Origin: Phycisphaerales bacterium
GTDB lineage: Bacteria > Planctomycetota > Phycisphaerae > Phycisphaerales > SM1A02
Reading direction: 5' to 3'
Length of the DNA: 64,000 bases
Assembly (NCBI GenBank): GCA_022446885.1
Contig: JAKVBU010000006.1
Span: 124,001 to 188,000 of the forward strand
Part shown: one piece after another, positions 29,501 through 36,322 of the stretch
Numbering within the stretch: the stretch's first letter is position 1
Layout of the letters: every line of letters begins with the position of its first letter
Notes under the pieces: model-generated
Seen by the model: only the letters and a program-made list of their open reading frames with translations
Database searches by the model: none
Told to the model about the DNA's origin: nothing
Position numbers and translations under genes: made by a program

Positions 29501-30915
29501 GTTCCGTCTTCGGCGACATCAACACTCGCCCCATCCGTCTCCTGGGCATCAAGGGCGCGAGCCTGGTCCAGCAATCGTGCCGCTTGGCCAGCGGGCAACT
29601 GCACCACCCGAACGTCGATTTCCTCGCGGGATCGCACGTCAAGTGCGGGGAGCACGGCCTTTATGGCCTCAACCTCTGTGGCTGGCCCCGCCACGATCAG
29701 GCTACGGCCGTCCGGGCCGGGGGCCATTCGAACCCGACTTCGCCTCACCGGCGGCAGAATCTGCTCGAGCGCTCGCAGCGTTGCCGTTGCATGGGCGTCG
29801 GAGAGAGCGATGTGCTCGATGACCGGCTCGCCAACAGGCGTAGATGAACCTTCAAGAGCCGCCAACGCGTCCACCAACTGTTGTACTCGACCTGAGGCGC
29901 CGGCCAGACCAATCGAGGTCTGTTCCGGCATCGGCACCAGAACCGGCCGCTCCGACTCGGGCATGCTGGCGATGATCGGGGCCAGCCGCTTGGCAGCGAC
30001 GTCTACAGTCAGAAGGCTCAGCCCTACCACACGCAGATCCTGATCGGCGCTGCTGGAGGGTCGGTCAAGCAGGGCGATGATCTCTCGCATCCGATCAAGC
30101 CCGGCATGCGCGCCCTTGGCGATGATCGAGTTGGTCCGAGCGTCGGCGCTGAATGAAACGCCCTGCAACGAAACTTCCTCGACCTTCTGCAACTTGCCCT
30201 TCTTGTCCGGCACGTACTTCTCAACCTTGACCGACATGAGATCGGTCAGCGGCTTGATGAGCGCGTCGGCCTGCACATGTTCCAGCGGGAAGACCTCGAC
30301 CTCGCCCTCGGGTGACTGTTTGTCGATTTCGTCGAGCAGGCCCAATAGCCGCCGGGCCTTGCCCGCCATCTCGGTGAGCACGACTGCGTTCTGGCCAGGC
30401 AGCGCGATGAGTTGCCCGTACTCGCCGACCATGGGAGACAGTCGCTCGACCATGGCCTCGGCCGTGGCGGTGCGCAGTGGGCGCATCACGGTCACGAGTT
30501 GATCGTCGGTGATCTCGAGGGGAACCTCGTTCATGAAGGTGGGCAGGTTTGCCCGCTGCATGTTCTCGAGCTTCTCGAGTCGCAGCACGTCACCATCGAC
30601 TCGAACCGTGACACCCTTCGTCTGCAAGATCGTGTTGAGAATGCGCAGCCCGTCGGACAGGTCGTATGTCTCTGGTGACTTGAAGGTGATCGTGCCTTGG
30701 GGGATCTTGGTGTCATGCACCATGGGCATGTCGGCCGCGCGGGCAACTACGTCGAGCACCGTTTCGATGTCGGCGCCACCGAATGCGAACCTCAATTCAA
30801 CAGGCGGGGCAGGCGCGCGGGTTTCCCCCGAAACAGACTCGTCTGCCATGGCCCCCACCTGCCAACTGCACAAGACAGAGGAAACGAACAGGACCGCGCG
30901 CAATCGACCAGCCAT
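20569..30915 (-). CDS. gspD: Giant T2SS secretin with about 36 N1-like modules
   Basis: About 3,448 residues. Outer-membrane secretin of a type II secretion system. ATG 30915 is preferred over GTG 30921 because GGAG sits 9 bases upstream; the signal peptide ends AMA. An N0/STN domain (about residues 40-117: ELRFAFGGADIETVLDVVAR) is followed to about residue 3145 by N1-type modules averaging 84 residues. Their repeated signature is V-x-P-L-x-H-A-x-A...A-x-x-R-T-N-S-L-V-V...(I/L)-x-x-L-D. The secretin domain (about 3146-3385) has SNPSIMAANNEQATINVGE, GVSLVVTPSINPDG and VPFLGDIPLLGLLFRSE. A 65-residue acidic tail ends it. GspD is normally about 650-750 residues with three N1 domains. Divergence between modules argues against an assembly repeat. 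The gene ends the gspF-M run. Confidence 0.93.
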   Translation of the reverse strand: MAGRLRAVLFVSSVLCSWQVGAMADESVSGETRAPAPPVELRFAFGGADIETVLDVVARAADMPMVHDTKIPQGTITFKSPETYDLSDGLRILNTILQTKGVTVRVDGDVLRLEKLENMQRANLPTFMNEVPLEITDDQLVTVMRPLRTATAEAMVERLSPMVGEYGQLIALPGQNAVVLTEMAGKARRLLGLLDEIDKQSPEGEVEVFPLEHVQADALIKPLTDLMSVKVEKYVPDKKGKLQKVEEVSLQGVSFSADARTNSIIAKGAHAGLDRMREIIALLDRPSSSADQDLRVVGLSLLTVDVAAKRLAPIIASMPESERPVLVPMPEQTSIGLAGASGRVQQLVDALAALEGSSTPVGEPVIEHIALSDAHATATLRALEQILPPVRRSRVRMAPGPDGRSLIVAGPATEVEAIKAVLPALDVRSREEIDVRVVQLPAGQAARLLDQARALDAQETDGASVDVAEDGTVVLTGPVTAVRRLHELVVKLHAAQPGTTETRRIALTSVRPSEIVSQLGTSLPLLLDGADEPGFEPPKFHPLDALQMLVIEAQGEHFDDIEKAVRLLDVPVELAEFEPLRSEPSQLVTTVRRLIDAGALGGQVHGLEILPDTRSQSVLISGRPADVRAAMELLKERDAATPLPIETALKAHDVTHGDPAALAPVLTAMLRDQARWPLSLRQARSAGTLVPLPNVVADPTAGRLMIDTPVDLQPLATALLKELDRPASDTGAVEIRVVQLERADATTVAMTVEASMAAKGRFNPAARQVVVQAEPSGNAVVLTGPVGELAQVQSLIQSLDEGVSAEASQVRTVYLEHARAERVAPVVEQLMGSETYTLAQRIEAARRRVALPEVRDSVKVAADPRLNAVVIVARPGVLPIAESLVTQLDVADQSARTARALHVVPVRHADATELSRTLQPLLADESSLSPPQVQVDRASNTLLVRGDEAQLARVRAVVGEIDQAALSAGRRLDVVPIDGSRIDAAELAATLRRLLQQHEGSMVEIVDLEDLLEREAAPEQTSSLPMTVPSWFAAVAFGGMQDQGDEAPSVSIAVDPETNSLVLLGGDRAVRRARAMLDQLMRQMPAAPGTLRRIDLKGTHDAGRLTTLLSQTLRTMTTPGGRRGDVASRVSILPDPSGDAIFITCSDADFQTVTEVLRAVAPSGPTAQTRIVKVIPLQQTQANVAAQQVREMLRAQAGTPGQVQRLVVEALGGEPVDASFRPEDVSVSGDARTGALIVSGPPESVPVLEQLVSLVDKSPITGQPALRLFDVTHAGVEDLGRTVQRLMRARYNARRATGIAATLPEVIADARTNTLLVTGGEAQLAEVEQLLEQLDVSTAVDLPPLEAIELTSARPSQIARLVQQALLASDPASASTVTVVPDDASGLLLVRADEAMRTHIQSLIEQLDRSRDEQFDIRTISLERADAGLVAQAIQKLHDDRARISGGKRAVTVIGDQGSRTLLVAAADDDFEAVKELASRLDSPASHEQFRIQAYPLEHAKAAEVANTVQNMVMQLAYGSQVFGGWMGRSRGGELPGRLAVFPDLRLNALVVTGHGETFDIVEQVVAVIDAASPEGAERTVKTYHVAGTSMETVQGMVRDLYGGGSRAWWEARDETAPVVRLDEKHRVLIVAGNAAQHEEIGELLDVLDTWAVGDRSIVRTFPLDEARARDVVRVLNDSLGLRGDGSASNTVITLEEGADPVEIRARIVADERSNSLVVTASAESIPIIESMISDLDSVPTVAEVEYHLVSLEHAIASDVRWSLEQITYSMPRPRPEIDADRNANQLIIAATPAQFEQLQKLIAKLDQPPVSTRETKFLALQHAEADKVRQALTVFYGPYALEADTPSKMNVSIVADPSTNSLVVSAEESEWEGIEALIAELDNEAYDASLQVRVLPLQHAEAASVARAINEAFSREVTQRGRRPRPRQSNSGNGDREAEVPTMLVQSEEWVSASAEPVTNSVVVAATGRTLERIETIVQSLDQPNTSVDVTVHVITLEDSPVARVADTLRGTFAERADQLRVPLTIEHDAMTNSLVVATSGTLAQEIRSTASQLDGMMPASGHGVTVIELQHIAPPEAIRVIESLGLHRPPRNNSMSRLVNEPVRVTHLDGRNAVMVLSNPADTDTVVDILRAVDEAPVGASATMQIIELQHTRAEDMADVLEDLLDPSDQQVGTELARAIEEQVRRLDLRHQEVGRGLVELDLSQPIRIVPHEIQNALVVTSTTANVLAIDALVDLLDSLPVSGAAVIRVMPLENIAAEDFRRIVQDVFDQSDGLSMLPGTDIPARPGGAVGSALLDDIAMSVDERTNTVIVAGREDAVATVEVLVERLDSDMASGWLEVQVVPLVHADPSDMADTLHRVLVEGATDQPNAGPMQHQVGRLRVAAGGDSVDAEIFQPMHRLALVPEPALDSLVVVGSAANIQVVSELIRMLDVEGASPASSVRMYPVAHATASQLANMLDRLIAGQLRSGALDDEDAAVIQADARTNTLVVSSSEKVFTIVESLLVTLDTDEAPEFQEIRTIALESASATRVSSLVQQMMDARVDRLRAVEPEAAAMERAVVLADEVSNSLVVAASAGGFTVIEQMIERLDGAAYVGSALVEVIDAGTSSAPRLAETIRTVMERRYADLPADMRRRQMPLVQVDTRTDSLLVSAAPDDLNAIRDLVDKLDAVPVSPAIGLHVLPVGGSGNAERLAPRIEQLMRERAASLGEAQSPTDRVSVEFETSINSLIVSASNENLVVIEELLRMLVDAEQTGDDGRIVDVIPLSIGQADEVARLLDDLYVREANRTRGDGTVRVSADRGLNSILVNAPPRDAAEIRDLIERLEGTSPADVLEIRHIPLSSANAIETVSLIEDVLAGRSIGRSRSRQLRSTVLRYVSEAAEREGAEEMAITTALRETINLTPDIRTNTVIIRAPGDSMQMLIDMIRDLDETSTGSKSLRVFTLTNADATAMRSILRDLFRLDEGQDLLVLKPRDGQVIPPVPVSGDGALTPENLDSATFGPGLGGTELTAVPDPRQQLAITVDTRTNSLLVSGSPAYLDLVEQVVQSLDTVEANERETLVYQLRNATAEEVSRVLGEFVEEEQRTLVETLGVDQLGSAARMLEREVTIRGDAKSNSVLVSASPRYMERVKDMIDALDVDPPQVLIQVLLAEVSLEGGVNWGIQFEGGPIGGASVEAGYRLPVANAGTPLLGALAMPTLALGSSDFSLVLEALESQGRLHILSNPSIMAANNEQATINVGELIYVAQGAQTYDTGVISVPLEEKDVGVSLVVTPSINPDGFVRLDVQPTLSKLLQQTDEPAVGVTSPRILQRTADTTITVHDGQTVVIGGLINESYEEFQDKVPFLGDIPLLGLLFRSESSQLVRNELVIVLTPHVVRSPADFDRVRDLTEGEVERLTLPEAMQDQIEAGQLERESLFIREDGVLKVRDLDALEAGDTSTEPEP
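21487..30570 (-). repeat. Array of about 36 tandem N1-type secretin modules
   Basis: Protein-level repeats within gspD, counted by eye from the recurring N-S-L-V-V strand and the closing helix ending in L-D. Mean spacing is about 84 codons. Several modules (about numbers 12, 18, 23, 26-28, 34 and 35) carry loops of 20-50 extra residues between strands. Early modules are the most divergent. The boundaries and the exact number need a profile search. Confidence 0.8.
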
Positions 30916-30979
30916 AAGCACCCTCTCCTTGGGTTCAGTCAGGCTCCATGCCTGATTGCCAGTCTACCCCCGGGTGCCC

Positions 30980-31912
30980 TCAGGGGCGCTTGAGAAGCGA
31001 TCCCGCCGGAATCGTCCACCGGGCCCCATCAGCTGCGAAAGTGGCCTCGTCGATGCCGTCGGCATCTGGCGTTACAGCTTCCAGCGTCATCCCCTGATGG
31101 GAATCTCCCGGAACAAGGCGTTTCCGCTTGCCGCGAGGTGACTGCAGCAGCACCTCAGCCTCACCACGAACGAGGCCGACATGCACCACCTGCCATGGAT
31201 CCGCGATGGGCCGAGGTGGCTTGTCCTGAGCAGGAGGTGGCTTGGGCGGCGTTGGTGGCGCTGGCGGCGCAAAGGGGTTGGGCAGGGCAAGGGCGACCCG
31301 CTGGGCGGGAGGCGGTTTGAATGTGGCCGCTTCCTGCGGCCCCGCTCCGGGAATGAACAGTGCTTGAAGTTGCAATGAAACTTCAACCTGTGCTCCGCCA
31401 TCGCGAGCCGTAAGCCGGAGCTTGGTGATGCGATGCGGCCACGACTCGGCCTGAATCGACTCCACCAGCAACCCGACTTGTGACCACGTACCCCGGGCTG
31501 CAACTGTCGCCCCCACCAACATGAAGTCGGGCTCCTTGCCGAGGCTTCGCTGGGATCCCTTGAACTCTCTTCGACCGGGCGACTCAACTTCGACAGGCGG
31601 GCTCGTGCCCACGCGAACATCCGTGACTGCTGCCGCTTCAGCAAGCGCGGCCAGCCGTGATCGCAATGCATGGTCAACAGCCTCGGTCGTGGAACCAAGC
31701 GTCCTCGCCGCGATGGACTCGATGCGATCATTGACACCCGCGGCGCGGTCGATGTCCACTCGCCGCCGCTCAAGAGATGCATTCATCGAGTCGATGCGCG
31801 ACTGAATTGCGGCAGCTGGCGACGTCACCCATGCAGAGAAGGCCCACCAGAGCAACAGGCACAACAAGAGCGAGCCAACCCCCCACGCGATGATGAGCAT
31901 GCGGGAGTTCAC
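30980..31912 (-). CDS. gspM: GspM/PilO-like protein with GspC/PilP-like C-terminal domain
   Basis: 310 residues. One N-terminal membrane helix (about 5-27), a coiled coil (about 35-65) and a PilO/GspM-like periplasmic domain (about 90-190) containing the LVESIQAESWPHRITKLRL helix-strand. After a Pro-rich linker with N-P-F-A-P-P (about 212-240) comes a small beta domain (about 240-310): VVHVGLVRGEAEVLLQSPRG and a G-D-S-H-Q-G turn, like the HR domain of GspC or PilP. In known systems GspM and GspC are separate proteins, and the GspC HR domain docks on secretin N0. The start is GTG overlapping the gspL stop. The GspM part is fairly secure; the fusion reading is an inference. Confidence 0.8.
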   Translation of the reverse strand: MNSRMLIIAWGVGSLLLCLLLWWAFSAWVTSPAAAIQSRIDSMNASLERRRVDIDRAAGVNDRIESIAARTLGSTTEAVDHALRSRLAALAEAAAVTDVRVGTSPPVEVESPGRREFKGSQRSLGKEPDFMLVGATVAARGTWSQVGLLVESIQAESWPHRITKLRLTARDGGAQVEVSLQLQALFIPGAGPQEAATFKPPPAQRVALALPNPFAPPAPPTPPKPPPAQDKPPRPIADPWQVVHVGLVRGEAEVLLQSPRGKRKRLVPGDSHQGMTLEAVTPDADGIDEATFAADGARWTIPAGSLLKRP

Positions 31913-33396
31913 GAACCGTCCTCGCCAGGTTCTGACGTGCGCTCCATTCGTAGCGTCATGTCATTGGGTAGTCGTCTCCCGTCGGTCGCGTCGGCGCCAC
32001 TCGTGGTCACAGTCCATGGCTCGGTGTCAGCGAGCCGACCTCGAAGCGCTTCGGCCTGGTCGCGCGTGGCCGCTTCGGCCTCGATGATCATGCGCTGCGA
32101 CCATGGCAACGACCACTTGTCAGGAATCGTCCCTGATGGCGCTTCCACATCGTCCATGTCCAGGCTCATGACCACGTCGTCGAGCAACACTTCTCCGGGC
32201 AGCCCCACCGCCTGCAGCACTTGCGTGAGATCACCAGCGACATCCGGACCAGTGGCCAGCCAGAGATCGAGATGGCCGATGCGAAACGTCTCGCGGTTGT
32301 ATCGCCACCAAGGCGTGTCGAGACGATCACGAGCCATCTTCACACGCTCGTACTGTTGCTGGAGCACCTCGGCACGGCGCGTGCCCCATGCCCAGATTCC
32401 ACCAAGCACGACGATCAACGCCAGAACCGCCAGCAGCAGGGTCTGTCGCAATCGTGCAGCCCGATCCGGAGACTCGCGCGGATGCAGCAAGTCGATCCAG
32501 GCCCGCCCGGTCTGTTCCGCAACAAGCAGGCCTGCCAGTGAACGCACTTCCTGCAGATCGTTCCCGGCAGCGTCGATCCCGTCGGGGACGTCTACGATCT
32601 TCGCCGTAGCCCCGGTGATTGCCCCGACCGGCTCGGCAAGTTTGCGTGTGAGGGATTCAGGGCCACTCAGATAGACGGCTGAAGGCTCCGGGCCATCGCC
32701 CTCAGCCCGCCATGCCAACCACGTTCGCCGAACCTCCAGCGTGACGGCGTCAGTGAACTGCTCTGCATCATCAACGGAGACCGTGGCAGATCGAGCTCGG
32801 CGAGGATTGCCGTTGTCAACCCACAACACCTCCACATGACTGCCGGAGATGTCCACGACGACAATCGACCCAGACCGCGGAACGAGTGCCTCGGCCCCGA
32901 ACAGCCGAAGCGTGACTGCTCTGGCAGGCCGCCCGGCGAGTTTCATTCGTCGCCTCACCCGCTCAAGGTCGGCTTCCGGCATGGCTGCTGAGAGCACCTC
33001 TGCGGTCTCATCCTCGTCATGCACCGGAAGTGAATCGATGACCGCATGCTCGGGGTCGATCGGAAGATCACGCGATGCCGCGAGCCGCGCCATGGCCGGC
33101 AGGTCTTCGCGGGCGGCGCCGGGAAGTTCCTGTCGCTTGAGCACCACATCTTCACGCGGCACTGAAACGATGCACGGACACCTGGGGATGCCGGCATCGT
33201 CGAGCACCTGCGCCATCCATTGAGCTTCTGCTTCGAGCCCGTCGAGGTTTTCCGGCCGCGGCTGTACGACGGTGGCGTCGAGTCTCAAAGCGCCGCCGTC
33301 AAGACGGGTTGCGGCAACAGCTCGCAATCGGCGCGCCGTCAGTTCGACGGCGACCCGCTGTCTGGGAGGCGTGCCACGTCCAAGGTGCTTGAGCAC
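31909..33396 (-). CDS. gspL: T2SS inner-membrane platform protein GspL (PilM-PilN type)
   Basis: 495 residues. Residues about 1-310 are the actin-like cytoplasmic domain (VAVELTARRLRAVAATR, IVSVPREDVV, IVVVDISGSHVEVLWV), the equivalent of PilM. One membrane helix follows at about 333-352 (LLLAVLALIVVLGGIWAWG), then a periplasmic ferredoxin-like PilN/GspL domain. In T2SS this protein links the GspE ATPase to GspM. Its start is GTG 33396, 19 bases after gspK. Residue similarity to any one family member looks low, but the domain order and gene position fit well. Confidence 0.85.
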   Translation of the reverse strand: MLKHLGRGTPPRQRVAVELTARRLRAVAATRLDGGALRLDATVVQPRPENLDGLEAEAQWMAQVLDDAGIPRCPCIVSVPREDVVLKRQELPGAAREDLPAMARLAASRDLPIDPEHAVIDSLPVHDEDETAEVLSAAMPEADLERVRRRMKLAGRPARAVTLRLFGAEALVPRSGSIVVVDISGSHVEVLWVDNGNPRRARSATVSVDDAEQFTDAVTLEVRRTWLAWRAEGDGPEPSAVYLSGPESLTRKLAEPVGAITGATAKIVDVPDGIDAAGNDLQEVRSLAGLLVAEQTGRAWIDLLHPRESPDRAARLRQTLLLAVLALIVVLGGIWAWGTRRAEVLQQQYERVKMARDRLDTPWWRYNRETFRIGHLDLWLATGPDVAGDLTQVLQAVGLPGEVLLDDVVMSLDMDDVEAPSGTIPDKWSLPWSQRMIIEAEAATRDQAEALRGRLADTEPWTVTTSGADATDGRRLPNDMTLRMERTSEPGEDGS

Positions 33397-33415
33397 GATC
33401 GAATCCTACACGTCT

Positions 33416-34771
33416 TCACCGCCATCTTCCGAGGCGAGGATCGTTGACGGCCCTCGTGGATGGTGGCTGTGACGGTTCGGGGGAGTTCCCAATGTCGATC
33501 GCGATAGGCATTGCCGGCTCCGGCGGGTCCACCCGAATGAGCGCAGGCACCTGGGGCTCTGTCGCGGTGTCGCTGAGGGCGTCGTCAGGGGTACGGACTG
33601 ACGAGTCGTCCTCATCGTCTTCATGTTCGTCTTCTTCATCTGCCTCGCTCAGAGTTGGAAACACCAGACCCGTCAGTGCGCCAGGCGCCGCCAGGTGCTC
33701 CCGCAGCAGGGCGATACGGGGTGTCTGTTCAGAAACATCAAAGACCACCTCGTACCAATCCGCACTCTGCAGCATGTCGTGATCGTCGTCCTCACGTACC
33801 TCACCGATCCCCAACATGCATCGCCATGTGAACGAACCCACCGTGATTCGACTCAGGACGGTGGCCTCCAACGACCTGTCCAGCCCGCCCTCCGTCCAGA
33901 GCCACGACATCAGCGACAGGCTGTCATCTGAAAGCGTGTCCCGCACCGCCACGAGGTGCATCGCCTTGTCCGGGTCTATCCCATCCAACGTCGCCAACAC
34001 CTCGGCAGAGGCCGAGGCCACATCGATCCGCCCGGCCTGAAAGCCCTCGGCAGGGGCCGCATGACGCAGGATCGCACCCCACACTTCGGGCGCAGGTGAG
34101 GCCGCCGCTACACGAGCCGCGAACGACTCCGCATCACCCTCACCAAGACCCTCAAGCACCTCGATTGATCGCTCATCAAGCAGACCTGCCAGGGCCTGCC
34201 GAGCGTCTTCGCTCCAAGGCTGTGCCACGATTTGACCGGGGGCCTGAACTGGCCCATGTGCCAGCACCGTCAGCGGGACCGTGCTTGACGCGTCCAGCCC
34301 AGCGGCATCCAGCACGGCAGAGAGATCCTGAAATCGTCCGCCTGGGGCTGCCCGTCGCTGCTCGATCAACGCCTGGGCTGTTGCCTGGTCGATCCCCTCC
34401 AGTTGTGCCAGTTCATCGACGCTTGCATGGTTGGCATCCAACAGCGCCGACTCCGACATCGGTTCTGCCACACCTTCATCAACTGCCAGCAATCGAGCGA
34501 CAATACGACGCTCACCCTCGACCCACAGCACGGTTTCCTGCGGCAGATCTGCACGCTGGCCCAATGCAAGTTCTTCTCGCTGATCCGCAAGTTGAGCCCC
34601 CAGCACTCGCAGCGCAGACTCCAATCGCAGGAGTCGCGTTGTTCGCATCAGATCCAAATCACTTGCGGACACCGTCACCGAAGCCACCTGCACAAGCGCG
34701 GCCGCCAACCAGATCGAGGCCGCGCCGATCACGGCGACTGACGCCAGCACGATGCCTCGGTGGGACCTCAT
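33416..34771 (-). CDS. gspK: Minor pseudopilin GspK
   Basis: 451 residues. A short basic leader MRSHRG is followed by the hydrophobic helix IVLASVAVIGAASIWLAAAL. Position +5 is not Glu, as is usual for GspK, which caps the pseudopilus tip. Two helix-hairpin-helix-like segments are visible (ANHASVDELAQLEGIDQATA and IDVASASAEVLATLDGIDP), typical of the GspK alpha domain. The tail (about 380-451) is acidic, Ser/Pro-rich and probably disordered. Its ATG overlaps the gspJ stop (ATGA). Confidence 0.9.
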   Translation of the reverse strand: MRSHRGIVLASVAVIGAASIWLAAALVQVASVTVSASDLDLMRTTRLLRLESALRVLGAQLADQREELALGQRADLPQETVLWVEGERRIVARLLAVDEGVAEPMSESALLDANHASVDELAQLEGIDQATAQALIEQRRAAPGGRFQDLSAVLDAAGLDASSTVPLTVLAHGPVQAPGQIVAQPWSEDARQALAGLLDERSIEVLEGLGEGDAESFAARVAAASPAPEVWGAILRHAAPAEGFQAGRIDVASASAEVLATLDGIDPDKAMHLVAVRDTLSDDSLSLMSWLWTEGGLDRSLEATVLSRITVGSFTWRCMLGIGEVREDDDHDMLQSADWYEVVFDVSEQTPRIALLREHLAAPGALTGLVFPTLSEADEEDEHEDDEDDSSVRTPDDALSDTATEPQVPALIRVDPPEPAMPIAIDIGNSPEPSQPPSTRAVNDPRLGRWR

Positions 34772-35337
34772 GTGCTTCGCTCTGGATCTTCCGGAGCAGC
34801 CTCCGGCATCATCAGCACGCGGCGGCGATCTGGTGGTGCGTCCTCAGGCGGGTCTGCCATGAGCCACGCATCGATCACGACCAGTGAAGGCAGCGCGCCA
34901 ACAGCACCAGAGTCGAACTTGTCGTGCCAAGCGCCATTGTGTCGAGCTTGAATCCGCAACGTTGCCGACCCGGGCACGGTGAGGCCTTCACCTTCGAGCC
35001 CCTTGAACACGATGCCCACGCCGTCGTCTTGCAACGAGAGCACATGGCGACCGGGCACCTGTGTCTCGATACCAGGGCGATCAATCGCTGCCATGAGTCG
35101 TATGGAGTCTTCAGATGTAACCAGACCGGGCAGGTGGCCGCCTCGAACGGCAGCTGTTGCAAACGCGCTGTCCATGCGATCGAGGGCCAGGTCAAGCGAG
35201 CGAAGGCTATCGGTTCGTTCTTCAATTCGAGTTCGATCCCTGGCCAGGCCAAGCAGCAGCGTTGCCGCCACCGCGAGTACCGCCGTGAGCAACGCCAGTG
35301 CAATGAGCACTTCGATCAGTGTCATGCCCCGTTTCAC
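34768..35337 (-). CDS. gspJ: Minor pseudopilin GspJ
   Basis: 189 residues. Type III signal KRG-MTLIEVLIALALL with Glu at +5, the site for prepilin peptidase cleavage and N-methylation. The globular part has DSLRSLDLALDRMDSAFA then beta-strands to a short Pro/Asp-rich end. GspJ forms the pseudopilus tip with GspI and GspK. The start and stop both overlap the neighbours by four bases. Confidence 0.88.
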   Translation of the reverse strand: MKRGMTLIEVLIALALLTAVLAVAATLLLGLARDRTRIEERTDSLRSLDLALDRMDSAFATAAVRGGHLPGLVTSEDSIRLMAAIDRPGIETQVPGRHVLSLQDDGVGIVFKGLEGEGLTVPGSATLRIQARHNGAWHDKFDSGAVGALPSLVVIDAWLMADPPEDAPPDRRRVLMMPEAAPEDPERST

Positions 35338-35738
35338 TGCATACGCTCCTGCAGGCGAAGGTCGGAGGGGACGAGGGCCCGAACGGTGGCGTGCAGATCG
35401 GGATCATCAATCTCCCTGACCGTCACCTCAAGCAGCACCAGACCCGGCTCCGCAGAAGGGCTGGTGGATGTTTCCAGTTCAACCAAGTCCGCGTCGCCCG
35501 CATACACGCTCATCTCAAGCAGTTCGGGAAGTGACTCGCTTCGCAGATCGCCTATACCGACCAGACCACCACCAGCCATGCGAACAATGGCGACGGCCGC
35601 ATCGTTACATCGCCTTCTTCTGTCAGCTCGATCCAACGCCTGCTCGGCATCGTCCATGGCCTGCAGGGTGAACGCCCCCGCTCCAACCAAGATCACGAGT
35701 GCGACCAGCACCTCAAGCAATAGAGCGCCACGCCTCAT
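35334..35738 (-). CDS. gspI: Minor pseudopilin GspI
   Basis: 134 residues. Short leader MRRG, then ALLLEVLVALVILVGAGAF with Glu at +5. The small globular domain includes DDAEQALDRADRRRRCNDAA and a C-terminal beta segment. The length and place between gspH and gspJ match GspI, the tip-nucleating pseudopilin. Overlaps of four bases on both sides indicate coupled translation. Confidence 0.88.
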   Translation of the reverse strand: MRRGALLLEVLVALVILVGAGAFTLQAMDDAEQALDRADRRRRCNDAAVAIVRMAGGGLVGIGDLRSESLPELLEMSVYAGDADLVELETSTSPSAEPGLVLLEVTVREIDDPDLHATVRALVPSDLRLQERMQ

Positions 35739-36322
35739 GGTGAGCCTGTCGGCGTGTTGGAGCCTGTCGGCGTTGTAGAACCTGAAGTCGCGGCCGGGAT
35801 TGGCACAGTTGGTTCCACCTCTGCGTCCATCAGAGGCAGAGGATCAACCACGAGCACCCGCCCTGTGAGGGCATCCATCTGCAACGCCCCTCGCCTCCCG
35901 CCTTCTCCCTCAAAGACGAGCGGGGCTGGCATGCGAGCTTGGCCATCGGGCAGCACAACCGCCAGCAACAGCGGCAACTGGGCTTCCCCAACATCGACAC
36001 CCGCCAGTGGAGACTGCACCAGCGCCGGCGCCTCGGTTTCGCCAAGCCAAGGACGCACAGTCAGCATGGCGTCATCTTCCAATTGAATCAACACTGGCTG
36101 ACCACGATCAACGGCGGCGACACGGGCCCGCTCCAACACGCTGCGCAATCGAGTGCTTTCGGACGCCCACGTGGACTCGTCGTTGATCGCATCGATCGAA
36201 GGCAACACGATCGCCCCGATCGACAGCAGCAGCACGACCACCAGCAGTAGTTCCAGCAGCGACAGGCCGCGGCGATCAGCTCGCGCTGGTCGTGGGCTCT
36301 CCGCTGCCGGGGAAACTGTCAT
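35735..36322 (-). CDS. gspH: Minor pseudopilin GspH
   Basis: 195 residues from ATG 36322. A 16-residue leader before RRG-LSLLELLLVVVLLL (Glu at +5). The next helix and strands (STWASESTRLRSVLERARVA) are GspH-like. The Ser/Thr/Pro-Gly tail (TPTGSNTPTGSP) is encoded by a short tandem DNA repeat. The gene overlaps the end of gspG by 47 bases; no later in-frame start codon exists before the conserved helix, so the overlap is real unless the start is non-canonical. Confidence 0.85.
   Translation of the reverse strand: MTVSPAAESPRPARADRRGLSLLELLLVVVLLLSIGAIVLPSIDAINDESTWASESTRLRSVLERARVAAVDRGQPVLIQLEDDAMLTVRPWLGETEAPALVQSPLAGVDVGEAQLPLLLAVVLPDGQARMPAPLVFEGEGGRRGALQMDALTGRVLVVDPLPLMDAEVEPTVPIPAATSGSTTPTGSNTPTGSP

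Noticed and set aside
28192-29847. 551-codon open frame antisense to gspD
   Set aside because: It lies wholly inside the secretin gene, shows no domain and reflects GC-rich codon use.
21487-30570. Module array as an assembly artefact
   Set aside because: Modules differ strongly in sequence and loop length, so misassembly of identical repeats is unlikely.
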